Positions 9,093 through 18,368 of a stretch of DNA of 64,000 nt are shown here, one piece after another. Every line of letters starts with the position of its first letter. Position 1 is the first letter of the stretch. This DNA comes from CAZPXZ01 sp965221505. Lineage in GTDB: Bacteria > Pseudomonadota > Alphaproteobacteria > Rhodobacterales > CAZPXZ01. The notes beneath the pieces were generated by a model. It was not told where the DNA came from. It was given only the letters and a program-made list of their open reading frames with translations, and made no database searches. The stretch is taken from assembly GCA_965221505.1 (NCBI GenBank), contig CBDCSI010000002.1, positions 620,001-684,000 on the forward strand, in the 5' to 3' direction. Made by a program: the position numbers and the translations under genes.

Positions 9093-10217
9093 CTACGTTT
9101 CTCCGGCGCCCGCCCCGAGCAGCCGTTCGACCCAGACCGCCGCTCCCACCGCCGCGAGGCTGAGCCCCGAATCGCGCGCGAGCCGGTCGTAGCGGCCGCC
9201 GCTGGCGACCAGCCGCCCCTCGACCCGGACCTCGAAGACCATCCCGTCGTAATAGCCGACGTCGCCGCCGAGGCGGAGATCGAGCGCCAGGTCCCCAGGT
9301 CCGAAGCCCGCCTCGGCGAGTCGGCGCGCACGGGACTCGAGGCGCGCCATGGCGCCGGACAGGACGGAGGAGTCGCGAGCCGCGTCCGCGAGGGTATCCA
9401 GGGTCGGAAACAGGCTGCCGCGAAGGCTGAGCAGGGAATCGATCCGTTCCGCCGTCTCTGCCGGGAGCGGCGGCTCGTCCCGCTCGGCCGCGAGTTCGGC
9501 CAGCCGCGCCGCGACCTCCCCGGAGCCTCGCCGGCCGACCTGCGGGATGCCGCGCGCGGCGAGGACCCCCTCCAGCGCTTCGGCCGCGCCTTCCGCCGGA
9601 GCGAAGGGTTCGAGGCTTTCCCGACGTTCGCCGCCCCGCTCCGCGCGAACGAACCGCTGCAGGAGCGCCCGGAACCGTTCGGGGTGTCCGAGCCGGCGCA
9701 AGAGCCGGCTGCGCCGCCGTTCGGAAATCTCGAAGGAGCCGAGGATCGCCGGACCCAGGGCCGCGTCCCCGAGGGTGACCGACGGCCGTCCGCCGACGCT
9801 CCGCACAGCCTCGATCGCCCGCGAGAGAACGTCCGAATCGGACTCCGGCGACCCCGCAGCCTCGAACACCTCCAGACCGGCCTGCCGCTCCTCGACCGGC
9901 ATCCGTCCGTCGCCGCTTCCCGGCAGTCGAAACACCGGCCCCGCATAGACGAAGCGTCCGGGCCGGCCGCCCTTCTCCCGGCGCATGCGGCAAATCGGCA
10001 CGGTGTAGTCGGGGAGAAGAAACAGCTCCCCGCCATGCGCGTCGCTCACGACGCATGCGCGCCCGCGCAACTCCTCGCCGTAGCGTTCCAGCAATTCGCC
10101 CGCCGGCTGCAGGACGGCCGGCTGAAGCCGTTCGGCGCCGGCGCCGCCCAGCGCGCCGAGCACGCGTTCCTGGATGCGCTCGAGATCCCGGAGTTCCGCC
10201 TGGGAGCGATCCGCCAT
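9093..10217 (-). CDS. hisZ: ATP phosphoribosyltransferase regulatory subunit (HisZ)
   Basis: This 374-aa protein is a paralogue of the histidyl-tRNA synthetase catalytic core that lost aminoacylation and serves as regulatory partner of short HisG. Class II-like elements are visible: LQPAGELLERYGEEL, the motif-2 region FVYAGPVFRLPGSGDGR, and a C-terminal LVASGGRYDRLARDSG followed by SLAAVGAAVWVERLL (motif-3-like). The ATG shares one base with the hisS stop (TGATG), showing tight translational coupling. There is no C-terminal anticodon-binding domain, as expected for HisZ. Confidence 0.9.
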   Translation of the reverse strand: MADRSQAELRDLERIQERVLGALGGAGAERLQPAVLQPAGELLERYGEELRGRACVVSDAHGGELFLLPDYTVPICRMRREKGGRPGRFVYAGPVFRLPGSGDGRMPVEERQAGLEVFEAAGSPESDSDVLSRAIEAVRSVGGRPSVTLGDAALGPAILGSFEISERRRSRLLRRLGHPERFRALLQRFVRAERGGERRESLEPFAPAEGAAEALEGVLAARGIPQVGRRGSGEVAARLAELAAERDEPPLPAETAERIDSLLSLRGSLFPTLDTLADAARDSSVLSGAMARLESRARRLAEAGFGPGDLALDLRLGGDVGYYDGMVFEVRVEGRLVASGGRYDRLARDSGLSLAAVGAAVWVERLLGAGAGET

Positions 10218-11746
10218 CAGTCGGCGTCGGGCGCGTCCGGCAGCTCTCGATCCAGCATTCGCCGCACCGCCGAAACCAGTTCGCTGCGCGGAACCGTCTC
10301 CTGTGCCGGGTGCTCGGTCCATTTCTCGCGCGAGCGGATTCCGGAGGCGAGCAGCGATCCCAGGCGAAGGTCCTTCACCTGCACCGTCCCGGCAGCGCGT
10401 TCGTCGTCGCCTTCGATGACCGCCACGGGACTTCGCCGGCGGTCGGCATACCGCATCTGCTTGCGCATGCCGCCGACGGACGGAAACGCTTCGGCCGCCA
10501 GGCCGGCGGCGCGAAGCTCGCCCGCCGCCCGCTGCGCCGCCCCGGCGTCTCCCATCGCCAGCACCACGACCGGCCCGGCCGCCTCCCCGCTCCGCCCGGA
10601 ACGGGCCTCCAGCGCCGCGATCAGTCGGTCGACTCCGAGCGAAACGCCGGTTGCGGGAATGTCGTCTCCGCCGAAGCGGCGGATCAGCCCGTCGTAGCGC
10701 CCCCCGCCGGCGACGGAGCCGAACTGGCGCGGGCGGCCCTTCTCGTCGCGCACCTCGAAGGTCAGCACCGCTTCGAACACGGGCCCGGTGTAATAGGCGA
10801 GACCGCGCACGACCGTCGGGTCCAGGCGCGCGACGGAAGCGCCGCAGGGGAAGGATTCCAGCAGTTCGAGAATCCCTTCCAGCTCCTCGATCCCCTGCCG
10901 TCCGCGCTCGGACCCGCCGACCGCCTCGCGGAGGGCCCGCAGGGTCGCGTCCGGATTCTCGTCGCCGCTCCGTACGTACGCCATGACTCGGGACGCCTGG
11001 TCCGCAGCCAGCCCCGCACCCCGGGTGAAGTCGCCCGATTCGTCCTGCCGACCCTCGCCGAGCAGTTGCTCCACACCCTCCGGTCCGAGCCGGTCCAGCT
11101 TGTCGACGGCCCGAAATACCGCGAGCCGCGCGGAGGCGATCGAGCCGTCCGGGTCGTCCGCCTCCGAGTCCGGCGCGCCGAGGCCCGAGGCGTCGAGGAC
11201 GCCGTCGAGCAGGAACCGGTTGCCGAGCCGGATTTCGTATTCCTGCCGTCCGATCCCGAGCGATTCGAGGACTGCGGCCAGCGTGGCGCACATCTCCGCG
11301 TCCGCGACGCCCACGCCGGCGCCTACCGTGTCGGCGTCGCACTGCCAGAACTCGCGGAACCGGCCCGGCCCGGGCTTCTCGTCCCGCCAGACCGGACCGA
11401 TCGCGTAGCGCCGAAACGGAAGCGAAAGGGTCTTCCGGCGCTCGGCGACGAATCGGGCGAGCGGCGCCGTCATGTCGTAGCGGAGCGCCAGCGCGTCCCC
11501 GTCGCCGTCGCGAAGGCCGAACACGCCGGCCGTCGGACGATCGGAATCGGGCAGAAACGCGCCGATGGCGTCCGCGCGTTCGAGCGCCGGCGTCTCGAGC
11601 GGCACGAAGCCGTGCAGTCGATAGACGTCCTCGACCAGGCGCACCGCGTCCCGGCGGCGGGCGATCGGGCCTCCCTCGAGATCCCGGAACCCGCGCGGCA
11701 GCGCGGCGTGGGGGAGCGAATCGGAACGGGCAGAGCGCGACGGCAT
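10217..11746 (-). CDS. hisS: Histidyl-tRNA synthetase, alphaproteobacterial type
   Basis: This 509-aa class II synthetase charges tRNA-His. Motif 1 lies around LPRGFRDLEG and the following helix. Motif 2 is WRDEKPGPGRFREFWQCDAD, which differs from the canonical bacterial RHERPQKGR form and matches the alphaproteobacterial variety. The histidine-binding segment is VRGLAYYTGPVFEAVL and motif 3 is in DIPATGVSLGVDRLI. A C-terminal anticodon-binding domain begins near residue 410. It is known that many alphaproteobacterial HisRS enzymes recognise tRNA-His lacking G-1; whether that applies here needs the tRNA gene, which is outside the window. It is co-transcribed with hisZ and hisG. Confidence 0.93.
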   Translation of the reverse strand: MPSRSARSDSLPHAALPRGFRDLEGGPIARRRDAVRLVEDVYRLHGFVPLETPALERADAIGAFLPDSDRPTAGVFGLRDGDGDALALRYDMTAPLARFVAERRKTLSLPFRRYAIGPVWRDEKPGPGRFREFWQCDADTVGAGVGVADAEMCATLAAVLESLGIGRQEYEIRLGNRFLLDGVLDASGLGAPDSEADDPDGSIASARLAVFRAVDKLDRLGPEGVEQLLGEGRQDESGDFTRGAGLAADQASRVMAYVRSGDENPDATLRALREAVGGSERGRQGIEELEGILELLESFPCGASVARLDPTVVRGLAYYTGPVFEAVLTFEVRDEKGRPRQFGSVAGGGRYDGLIRRFGGDDIPATGVSLGVDRLIAALEARSGRSGEAAGPVVVLAMGDAGAAQRAAGELRAAGLAAEAFPSVGGMRKQMRYADRRRSPVAVIEGDDERAAGTVQVKDLRLGSLLASGIRSREKWTEHPAQETVPRSELVSAVRRMLDRELPDAPDAD

Positions 11747-11789
11747 GGGAGGGGATCCGGCGATCGGGACGCTGCCAGCGAGCGTCCGC

Positions 11790-12245
11790 TCAGATCAGGG
11801 CTGCCTTGATGGCGGGGCTGGCGCGCGCGACGTCGATGCGTCCGGGATAGGTCCGCTTCAAGACCGCGACCACCCGCCCCATGTCGCGTATGCCTTCGGC
11901 GCCGGTCGCCTCGATCGCGTCGCGAATCGCTTTTTCCACCTCCTCCCCGGTCAGCGGGGTCGGCAGAAACTCGCGGACGACTTCGATCTCCTGGCGCTCC
12001 CGCTCCGCCAGCTCGGCCCGGCCGCCCTTCTCGTAGGCGTCGGCGGAATCCCTGCGCTGCTTGATCATGCGCTGCAGGATGGCGGCGATTTCGGCGTCGT
12101 TCAGTTCGTCGGAACCCTCTTCGCCGCGCAGCTGGATCTGCCGGTCCTTGACCGCGGTCAGCACGAGCCGCAATGCGCCGCGGCGCACGACGTCCTTGTT
12201 GCGGACCGCGTCCTTGAGGGCGGAGTTGATCTGATCGAGCAGCAT
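11790..12245 (-). CDS. GatB/YqeY domain protein
   Basis: This 151-aa protein is a free-standing YqeY-like domain, homologous to the C-terminal tRNA-contacting part of GatB. Two conserved blocks are seen: KDVVRRGALRLVLTAVKDRQ near the start, and EGIRDMGRVVAVLKRTYPGRID near the end. A role in amidated tRNA metabolism is inferred from the family and not established. It is transcribed away from carA with 98 bp between, an arrangement frequent in Alphaproteobacteria. The hisS gene follows 43 bp downstream on the same strand. Confidence 0.85.
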   Translation of the reverse strand: MLLDQINSALKDAVRNKDVVRRGALRLVLTAVKDRQIQLRGEEGSDELNDAEIAAILQRMIKQRRDSADAYEKGGRAELAERERQEIEVVREFLPTPLTGEEVEKAIRDAIEATGAEGIRDMGRVVAVLKRTYPGRIDVARASPAIKAALI

Positions 12246-12343
12246 TTCGGGGAGTCCGGCGCCGAGGGGAAAGTTGCGCGACGATGCGGCCGGAGTATAT
12301 CAGTGCGGGCAGCCGAAGTCGCGCCCTGCCCGGAGATCTCGAC

Positions 12344-13492
12344 ATGCATCCATCCACCGCGTGCCTCGCGCTGGCCGACGGCACCGTGTTCCGCGGCCGG
12401 GGGTTCGGCGCCGAAGGCACGGCCGTCGGCGAACTCTGCTTCAACACCGCCATGACCGGCTATCAGGAAATCATGACCGATCCCTCCTATGCCGGACAGA
12501 TCGTCCTGTTCACCTTTCCGCATATCGGCAACGTCGGCGTCAACCCGGAGGACGACGAGGCCGACGAGCCGGGAGCGGCCGGCATGGTGGTTCGGGAGTT
12601 TCCGACCGAGCCGTCGAATTGGCGAAGCGCGGGCAGCCTCGACAACTGGCTGCGGCGGCACGGCAGGATCGGAATCGCGGGAATCGACACGCGGCGTCTG
12701 ACGCGCCGAATCCGGGAGCGGGGCATGCCGCACGCCGCCCTCTGCCACAACGGCGCGGGCAAGATCGACGTCGACGAGGCGGTCCGCGCGGCCCGCGCCT
12801 TCGGGGGCATCCAGGGCGCGGATCTCGCCCGCGACGTGAGCCGGACGGACGGGGGTTCCTTCGGCGACGAGGCCCGATGGTCCTGGGGAGACGGATTCGG
12901 CTGCGTCGAGGCGCCCCGGCGGGTCGCGGTGCTGGACTACGGAGCCAAGCGCAACATTCTCCGCTCCCTCGCCGCAGCGGGGTGCAAGGGCGAAGTCTTT
13001 CCGGCCGAATCGGATGCCTCCGACGTTCTGGCGGCCGAGCCGGACGGCGTGTTTCTCTCCAACGGCCCGGGCGACCCGGCGGCCACGGGCGAATACGCCG
13101 TGCCGATGATTCGGGAGGTGCTGGAGCGCGGGATTCCGGTGTTCGGAATCTGCCTCGGGCACCAGATGCTCGGCCTCGCGCTCGGCGCCGATACGATCAA
13201 GATGCCGCACGGGCATCACGGCGCCAACCATCCGGTCAAGGAGCTGAGTTCGGGACGGGTGTCCGTCGTCTCGATGAATCACGGGTTTGCGCTCGACCGG
13301 AAGACCCTTCCGGCGACGGTCGAGGAGACTCACCTCTCGCTATTCGACGACTCGAATTGCGGCATCCGGGCGCTGGACCGCCCCGCCTTCTCGGTTCAGT
13401 TTCATCCCGAAGCGAGCCCGGGTCCGCAGGACAGCTTCGGATTGTTCGACCGATTCGCCGCCCTGATCGACGGCGCGAAGTCCGCGTCATGA
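12344..13492 (+). CDS. carA: Carbamoyl-phosphate synthase small subunit
   Basis: This 382-aa glutaminase subunit supplies ammonia to CarB for carbamoyl phosphate, used in pyrimidine and arginine synthesis. The N-terminal domain begins CLALADGTVFRGRGFGAEG and contains FNTAMTGYQEIMTDPSYAGQ. The class I amidotransferase domain shows the nucleophile elbow FGICLGHQMLGLALG with its Cys, and the His-Glu pair lies in VQFHPEASPGPQD. I chose the ATG at 12344, preceded by GGAG at good spacing, over an in-frame ATG 20 codons upstream that would add an atypical extension. The stop overlaps the next ATG (ATGA). The large subunit gene is not adjacent. Confidence 0.92.
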   Translation: MHPSTACLALADGTVFRGRGFGAEGTAVGELCFNTAMTGYQEIMTDPSYAGQIVLFTFPHIGNVGVNPEDDEADEPGAAGMVVREFPTEPSNWRSAGSLDNWLRRHGRIGIAGIDTRRLTRRIRERGMPHAALCHNGAGKIDVDEAVRAARAFGGIQGADLARDVSRTDGGSFGDEARWSWGDGFGCVEAPRRVAVLDYGAKRNILRSLAAAGCKGEVFPAESDASDVLAAEPDGVFLSNGPGDPAATGEYAVPMIREVLERGIPVFGICLGHQMLGLALGADTIKMPHGHHGANHPVKELSSGRVSVVSMNHGFALDRKTLPATVEETHLSLFDDSNCGIRALDRPAFSVQFHPEASPGPQDSFGLFDRFAALIDGAKSAS

Positions 13493-14277
13493 GCGCGGAG
13501 GGCGCGGCCGCGCCGGCGGCGACGCTGGAGATTGACGCGGCAAGCGGTATCGGCGTCGTGACCCTGCGCCGCCCGGAACGGCGCAACGCCCTTTCGAACG
13601 AAATGCTCGAGACGCTGGACGCCTTGTTCCGGCGGATTCGGGACGATTCGAACGTCCGCGCCGTGGTCGTGGCGGCCGAGGGGTCGGCGTTCTCGGCCGG
13701 GCGAGACCTGCGGGATCCCGACCCGTTCGAGGAGAGCGCGCCGCTTCCGCAAGCCCGAAGCCGCGTTCGGCTGGGGGCGCGGGCGATGAACCGGATCCGC
13801 AACGTGCCGCAATTGACCGTCGCCGCCGTACAGGGACCGGCAGTCGGCGGCGGTGCGGTGCTGGCACTCGCCTGCGACTTTCGCGTCCTGGGCGAGGACG
13901 CTTGGCTGAGCATGCCGGAGGTCGAACTCGGCCTTCCGCTCGGCTGGGACACCCTTCCGCAGCTGGTTGCGCTGGCCGGGCCCGCGCGGGCGAAGTGGAT
14001 CGCTGCGGGCTGCCGGCGGATCGACGCCGGGCAGGCGCTCGCCTGGGGGTTCTGCGAGGCGGTCGAGCGGGACGCTCGGTCCACGGCCCTCGAACTTGCG
14101 ACGGAGTTCGCCGGCAAGCCGCGCGTCGCGCAATCGATGGTGAAGGAAGCGGTCAACCGGATCGCCCAGCCCCTGCGATTCCCGGAATCGGAGGCGGATC
14201 AGTTGCTGCTCGCGCGCGACGACCCGGAAGGCTCCGAGGCTCGTCGGCGGCAGATCGCGGCGCTGCGAAAACCTTGA
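13489..14277 (+). CDS. Enoyl-CoA hydratase/isomerase family protein
   Basis: This 262-aa crotonase-fold protein starts at the ATG overlapping the carA stop by 4 nt. It shows GVVTLRRPERRNALS near residue 17, the first oxyanion-hole segment EGSAFSAGRDLRDPD near 60, and VQGPAVGGGAVLALACDFRV near 110, the family's second oxyanion-hole region. Crotonases catalyse hydration, isomerisation or hydrolysis of acyl-CoA thioesters, and the substrate cannot be read here. Its overlap with carA looks like an operon accident, not a shared pathway. Confidence 0.85.
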   Translation: MSAEGAAAPAATLEIDAASGIGVVTLRRPERRNALSNEMLETLDALFRRIRDDSNVRAVVVAAEGSAFSAGRDLRDPDPFEESAPLPQARSRVRLGARAMNRIRNVPQLTVAAVQGPAVGGGAVLALACDFRVLGEDAWLSMPEVELGLPLGWDTLPQLVALAGPARAKWIAAGCRRIDAGQALAWGFCEAVERDARSTALELATEFAGKPRVAQSMVKEAVNRIAQPLRFPESEADQLLLARDDPEGSEARRRQIAALRKP

Positions 14278-14317
14278 AGAAGCCGGGCGGGATTCCGGCT
14301 GCGACCGCAGCCCGGCA

Positions 14318-15394
14318 ATGACCGCTCGCACTCTTCGATTCGTCTCCTTCTTCGCCTTGTCGGCGCTGGGCGGTCTGGCCGCCGCCGCTCTGGGGCTGCC
14401 GGTTCCCTTCATGCTGGGCGCCGTGCTGGTCTCGGCGGTTCTCGGAGTCTCGTGGCTCGCTCCGGCCCGCGTTCCGGGAAGCGTTTCCGTGACGGCGCGC
14501 GTCGCGATCGGCGTCCTGATCGGCGCCTCCATCGAACCCGACCTCCTGCAGCGACTGCCGCAGATCGGCCCCGCCGCGCTCGCGGTTCCGCTTCAGGTCG
14601 CGCTTGCGCTCTGGCTCGGAAGCGCCCTTCTGCGCCGGACGACCCGGATGACGCACAGCGAACGGCTTCTCGGATCCCTGCCCGGCGGCTTTGCGACCGT
14701 GGTCATGAGCATCGACGCGCTCGGGCACGACGTGCGCCGAATCAGCATGTATCACGCCATCCGGGTGCTGGTGACCCTCCTCTCCTTCCCGCTGCTCCTG
14801 GCGTGGGGCCTGGCAGTGGAGAGTCCCGCCGTATCGGCCGACCGAACGGGTCTGGCGGATCTCGATCTGCGCGGCGCGGGCCTCTACCTGTTTCTCTGCG
14901 CGGCCGGATGGGCCGTGGACCGCTGGACCCGCCTGCCGGCCGGGACGATCCTGATTCCGCTGGCGCTGGCGGTCGCGGCGAACGCCGCGATCGGACTGCC
15001 CGACGTGCCGCGGGAGGCCATCCCGACCGTCCAGGTGGTTCTCGGTTCGCTGATCGGCCTGCGGTTCGCAGACGGCGGCTTTGCGGGCCTTCGCAACTGC
15101 CTGTGGACGGGTCTACTTCTCACCGTGGCCGTTCTGGTCCTTTCGCTCGCCTTCGCCGTCGCCGTACACCTTGCGGCCGGCATGCCGCTCGGCGTAGCCG
15201 TTCTCGCCTTCGCGCCCGGCGGGCTCCCGGAGATCAGCGTGCTGGCGCTGTCGCTCGGACAGGATCCGGCACTGGTGGTGACGATCCACGCCTGGCGGAT
15301 GGTGGTCGTGTTGCTGACCCTGCCCTTGCTGCTGCGCTGGATGAAGCGGGAAGACGAGGCGGAACGGACGCGCGAGGGCGGCGGAAGGAATTAG
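14318..15394 (+). CDS. AbrB-family membrane protein (PF05145 type)
   Basis: This 358-aa polytopic inner-membrane protein has about ten hydrophobic segments arranged as two similar halves, each containing a short polar re-entrant-like motif (LPVPFMLGAVLVSAVLGV near residue 27 and PAGTILIPLALAVAANAAIG near 210). That architecture matches the AbrB transporter family, sometimes mislabelled ammonia monooxygenase. The GSLPGGFATVVMSIDALGHD and FAPGGLPEISVLALSLGQD stretches are the conserved family signatures. It lies 40 bp downstream of the crotonase gene and is the last gene before the repeat array. Its transported substrate is unknown. Confidence 0.8.
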   Translation: MTARTLRFVSFFALSALGGLAAAALGLPVPFMLGAVLVSAVLGVSWLAPARVPGSVSVTARVAIGVLIGASIEPDLLQRLPQIGPAALAVPLQVALALWLGSALLRRTTRMTHSERLLGSLPGGFATVVMSIDALGHDVRRISMYHAIRVLVTLLSFPLLLAWGLAVESPAVSADRTGLADLDLRGAGLYLFLCAAGWAVDRWTRLPAGTILIPLALAVAANAAIGLPDVPREAIPTVQVVLGSLIGLRFADGGFAGLRNCLWTGLLLTVAVLVLSLAFAVAVHLAAGMPLGVAVLAFAPGGLPEISVLALSLGQDPALVVTIHAWRMVVVLLTLPLLLRWMKREDEAERTREGGGRN

Positions 15395-16050
15395 GGGTTG
15401 GTGCACGGATTGCGGACGCCGTCGGAAAGTCTCCGTGTCCTGTCCGCAACGGAGACGGTCGCCCGGTCGGGATCCGTCGTTTCCGTCTGCGGACGGACGA
15501 AACGGCACCGCCGAGTCGCGGGCGCCAAATCGCGCTTCTCGGTCCGATCGCTGATATTGCGGACGCCCGAACGCGGGAGCCCGTAGGCCTGAAACGAACG
15601 GGCCGGCACGGAACCGTGCCACGACTCTCCCAGAAGCGGGACAGCTTCCGGGCCGCGATTCGCGATCCGTCTTGCAGACGAGCCGTATTGTCTGCAGGAG
15701 GGTCGGTAGACAGAAGTCTCGGGCCGTACGGACGGAACCGATTCGGCACTCGCCGTCGCACAGCCGGGAGGCCTCCGTTCGCCGCGAAATAGTACCGTCG
15801 ACCGGTACACCGGGTCGCCGACTCGCCTCGGCGAGCGCACAGGTTCTGTTTGACGGCCTCTCTCGACCACGACCGTCCACGCCCTGTCGTTCGGGTCACG
15901 TCGCCGACGTCGCCGGCAATCCCGGTTCGAGATCGCCGTCAGGCGCGTCCGAGCCGATGCTCGGGGCCGCGCTGTGCGCACACTCCGTCCGCACTGTCAA
16001 ACTCAAACCTGATCCCCGGCCGTGACGCAATAGGGGCGGTCGGCCTCTCG
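15395..16050. other. Non-coding junction between AbrB gene and repeat array
   Basis: No convincing gene lies here. The first part contains the octamer TTGCGGAC at 15410-15417 and 15557-15564, its inverse GTCCGCAA at 15442-15449, and a related copy at 15488-15494, so imperfect hairpins can form. From about 15850 onwards the sequence resembles the interval before array unit 2 (shared GCGCTGTGCGCACACTCCGT), so the array begins there. Confidence 0.5.
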
Positions 16051-16201
16051 CCATTATTGGCGCCCAGGTCCGCGATATTGTGTCAGACAGGGCAGGCACG
16101 GCTTGGAAGCGTCCGTCGGGGGCCACAGCGGAGGGTCTTGCATCGACGATGCGTTTCCGCCGCGATACTGCGCAATGTCCCGGAGTCAGACGGGGGCAGT
16201 C
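16051..16201 (+). promoter_or_regulatory. Unit 1 conserved 151-nt leader block
   Basis: The block starts CCATTATTGG and ends just before the small ORF. It shares GCGATAT, the CAGGGCAGGCACGG segment and GGGGGCAGTC before the ATG with other units. The distance to the small-ORF ATG is 151 nt in every unit. It may hold a promoter or RNA leader; no sigma-factor consensus is clear. Confidence 0.5.
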
Positions 16202-16336
16202 ATGCACATACGTCAACGGGTAGAGCCGTTCCGGCGGCGAACGGAAGCGACCGGCGAACGCAGCGGGCGGACTTGGAGGGCGACGTCAGCACGATTCTTC
16301 CTGCCGTGTGCGTTGGGAGATTGCGACCGTGCGTAG
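16202..16336 (+). CDS. Unit 1 small ORF, 44 aa, coupled to the large gene
   Basis: The peptide begins MHIRQRVEPF, contains TEATGERSGRTW and ends CALGDCDRA. GGGGG lies 5 nt before the ATG. Its last 8 nt (GTGCGTAG) contain the start of the large gene, which would permit termination-reinitiation coupling. Corresponding ORFs of the same length and overlap exist in all units. It has no signal peptide or membrane span. It could be a leader peptide or a small partner protein; function unknown. Confidence 0.5.
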   Translation: MHIRQRVEPFRRRTEATGERSGRTWRATSARFFLPCALGDCDRA

Positions 16337-18368
16337 TCTTCGGCAAATGACGTCGGACCTGGAGTCGTGGGCCCGCGAGAAGCCTGAGACCCGAACGGAG
16401 AGGCTACGGTTCGCGAGCCATCTGGCTGGGCTTGGCCTGTTTACCTTTTCGTTCGCCGATCCGAATTCTGTAAAGGAATGGCGGCTCGACGATCCGGACC
16501 CGATGCCCGCACGCCTCGGCGACTGGATCGAGGAACGCGCCAGGTACGTCCACTCCCCTTGGCGAAAGCCTGCCAAGGCGGGAACGACCTACATGATCCC
16601 CAACTGGCTCCTGCGGACCCGAAAGGCGGAGGACTTCAAGAAACTGCCGGGTCTACGCGCCTGGATGCGACATGGCCTTCCTGCCAATACCCGCGTTTCC
16701 TTTCCGATGGACTCCCGCCCGGTTCCAATGCGCTGGTTGCGTTACATAATCCTTCGTCGTCAGTCCATGAACGCGCAACGGCGAGAGACAATGCTCGGTC
16801 GCGCGAAGTGGATTCTGGATTGCCTCAAGGGTGTCCTGGGATACGACCCGGTTCGGTCGACCTGGCTGGCGGAGATGATCGAGGAGCCTGTAGAGTTCGA
16901 ACGGCGGGCACTCTCAAGCGTATGGAACTCGTTCGTGAGGGAATTCAACCGTCCGGCGAGCCTCCTGCTTCGGAGGAACCGCCCAAGCCTACAGCTCCAG
17001 CTGAGACTCGAAAAGGGTTGTGAAGGAGGAGCGCACCGACGATCCTTTGCGGAGCAGCAGCCTTGGGCAGCCATATCCCTGATATCCTCTCTGACAGACT
17101 CCTACACATCTAGCGAGCTCGACGAGATAGATCGAAACCCCGCCAACGGCTTGCTGGTCGCAGCGCGGCATCTTTGCTATTGCCCGTCTTGCGTTAATCC
17201 CTGCCCGACGGCGCTCAACTTAGCCAGATACTTGCCTCGACTGCGTCGCGACCCGTCTTTCGACGACATCCTCGGCAAACAAGGAGGCGGTTACCACCCC
17301 GTCCCAGATTACTATATCCGTCGCATTCTGATGAGGGCCCATGCCCAGGACGGCAGCGAACTGATTTCCCACATGCGAGACGGTCGGACCGTTGTCCGCA
17401 GCCAGATCGCCCTCGCTTACATGCTATGCCGCCATTTCTTGAACAGTAGGGAGGTGACGTATGAGACTTCACTTGACACTGCGGCCTTGCTGGCGCGAAT
17501 GATGATCCGGGATCGATTCGTCGATCCGGGCCGTCTTCAACCAGATGTCGTGGGTGACGCTCTACTCGCCTTGTCGGCAGACGCGCTGGCGGCGTATGCG
17601 GAAGACCGCTCAGACTTGTTACCCGGACGCAGGCGTGAAGACTGGGAGCCACTTCGCAGTCTCGACGCCGGCCTCCGCGCGTTCGTTCGCTTTGTCGGCT
17701 CGACGCGCAAGCCGAGGTTGACCACGCGTCAGCTTATCCGGCTCTCTGAACAACGGACGAGGAACCAGACGCCCTTGTTTCAGGTTCCGGAATGGCATGA
17801 TACGACAATCTGGCCAATTGTCCCGCAACTCTCGGAAACGTGCCGGCGACTGGGGTCAGAGGGAGATGCAATGGTGCCGCTGGCCAGTGTTGTCGACGTG
17901 AACGGCGAAGGCCGGACCATGAGGAACTGCCTTAGGCATCAAGAGTCCTACGTCCAGGAACTCGTATTGGGACGTATCGCCATCGTATCCGTCAGGTCCG
18001 CGCGAGGCAAACGAGCGACGCTGATGTTGCGGCCCCTCCTTGCGCAACAAGGCGGCGAAAGCCAGATTCAGCGCTGGACGATGTCATCATTTCTGGGGCC
18101 CGGCAACTCGAGCCCGCGCCGTTCCTGCCGTCGCCTTGTCAAGCGGCTGGTTGAGGAACTGGACGCGCAATGCCCGATCCGGATCCCCCAGTCGGAAATA
18201 CGCCGGAGGCTGGACGTTTCCAGTCAACTACGCGCATCTCGCGCAATCAACCGGGACAAAACAGTTGCCGAGGACATTTGGCGCGAATTTTATCTGAGAG
18301 CGTTGCCGCGCCGGCTCTCGAAATGGACTCCACGCAAGATTGTGGCCAGCTACTACGAGAGTCCGTAG
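16329..18368 (+). CDS. Array unit 1 large protein with PcfJ-like C-terminal domain
   Basis: This 679-aa protein of unknown function starts at a GTG inside the small-ORF stop overlap (VRSLRQMTSDLESW). Conserved blocks in order are: PARLGDWIEERAR near residue 60, GTTYMIPNWLLR near 85, YIILRRQ near 140, GYDPVRSTWL near 175, REFNRPASLLLRR near 205, RRSFAEQQPWAAIS near 238, a Cys-rich LCYCPSCVNPC near 280, TRKPRLTTRQLIRLSEQ near 460, and the PcfJ-like segment near 520-620 with GEGRTMRNCL (Cys534), RATLMLRP and GPGNSS. The C-terminal tail INRDKTVAEDIWREFYLRAL is also conserved. It is soluble, basic and arginine-rich, which suggests nucleic-acid contact (inference). Confidence 0.8.
   Translation: MRSLRQMTSDLESWAREKPETRTERLRFASHLAGLGLFTFSFADPNSVKEWRLDDPDPMPARLGDWIEERARYVHSPWRKPAKAGTTYMIPNWLLRTRKAEDFKKLPGLRAWMRHGLPANTRVSFPMDSRPVPMRWLRYIILRRQSMNAQRRETMLGRAKWILDCLKGVLGYDPVRSTWLAEMIEEPVEFERRALSSVWNSFVREFNRPASLLLRRNRPSLQLQLRLEKGCEGGAHRRSFAEQQPWAAISLISSLTDSYTSSELDEIDRNPANGLLVAARHLCYCPSCVNPCPTALNLARYLPRLRRDPSFDDILGKQGGGYHPVPDYYIRRILMRAHAQDGSELISHMRDGRTVVRSQIALAYMLCRHFLNSREVTYETSLDTAALLARMMIRDRFVDPGRLQPDVVGDALLALSADALAAYAEDRSDLLPGRRREDWEPLRSLDAGLRAFVRFVGSTRKPRLTTRQLIRLSEQRTRNQTPLFQVPEWHDTTIWPIVPQLSETCRRLGSEGDAMVPLASVVDVNGEGRTMRNCLRHQESYVQELVLGRIAIVSVRSARGKRATLMLRPLLAQQGGESQIQRWTMSSFLGPGNSSPRRSCRRLVKRLVEELDAQCPIRIPQSEIRRRLDVSSQLRASRAINRDKTVAEDIWREFYLRALPRRLSKWTPRKIVASYYESP

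Noticed and set aside
16090..16130. Sigma-54-like promoter reading of the GGCACGGC block
   Set aside because: AGGCACGG resembles the -24 element, but no matching -12 element is kept at the right spacing across units.
16034..16201. Upstream extension of the small ORF in units 1-3
   Set aside because: The frame is open upstream in units 1, 2 and 3 and looks similar, but units 4, 5 and 6 have stops in the same stretch, so the common start is the ATG.
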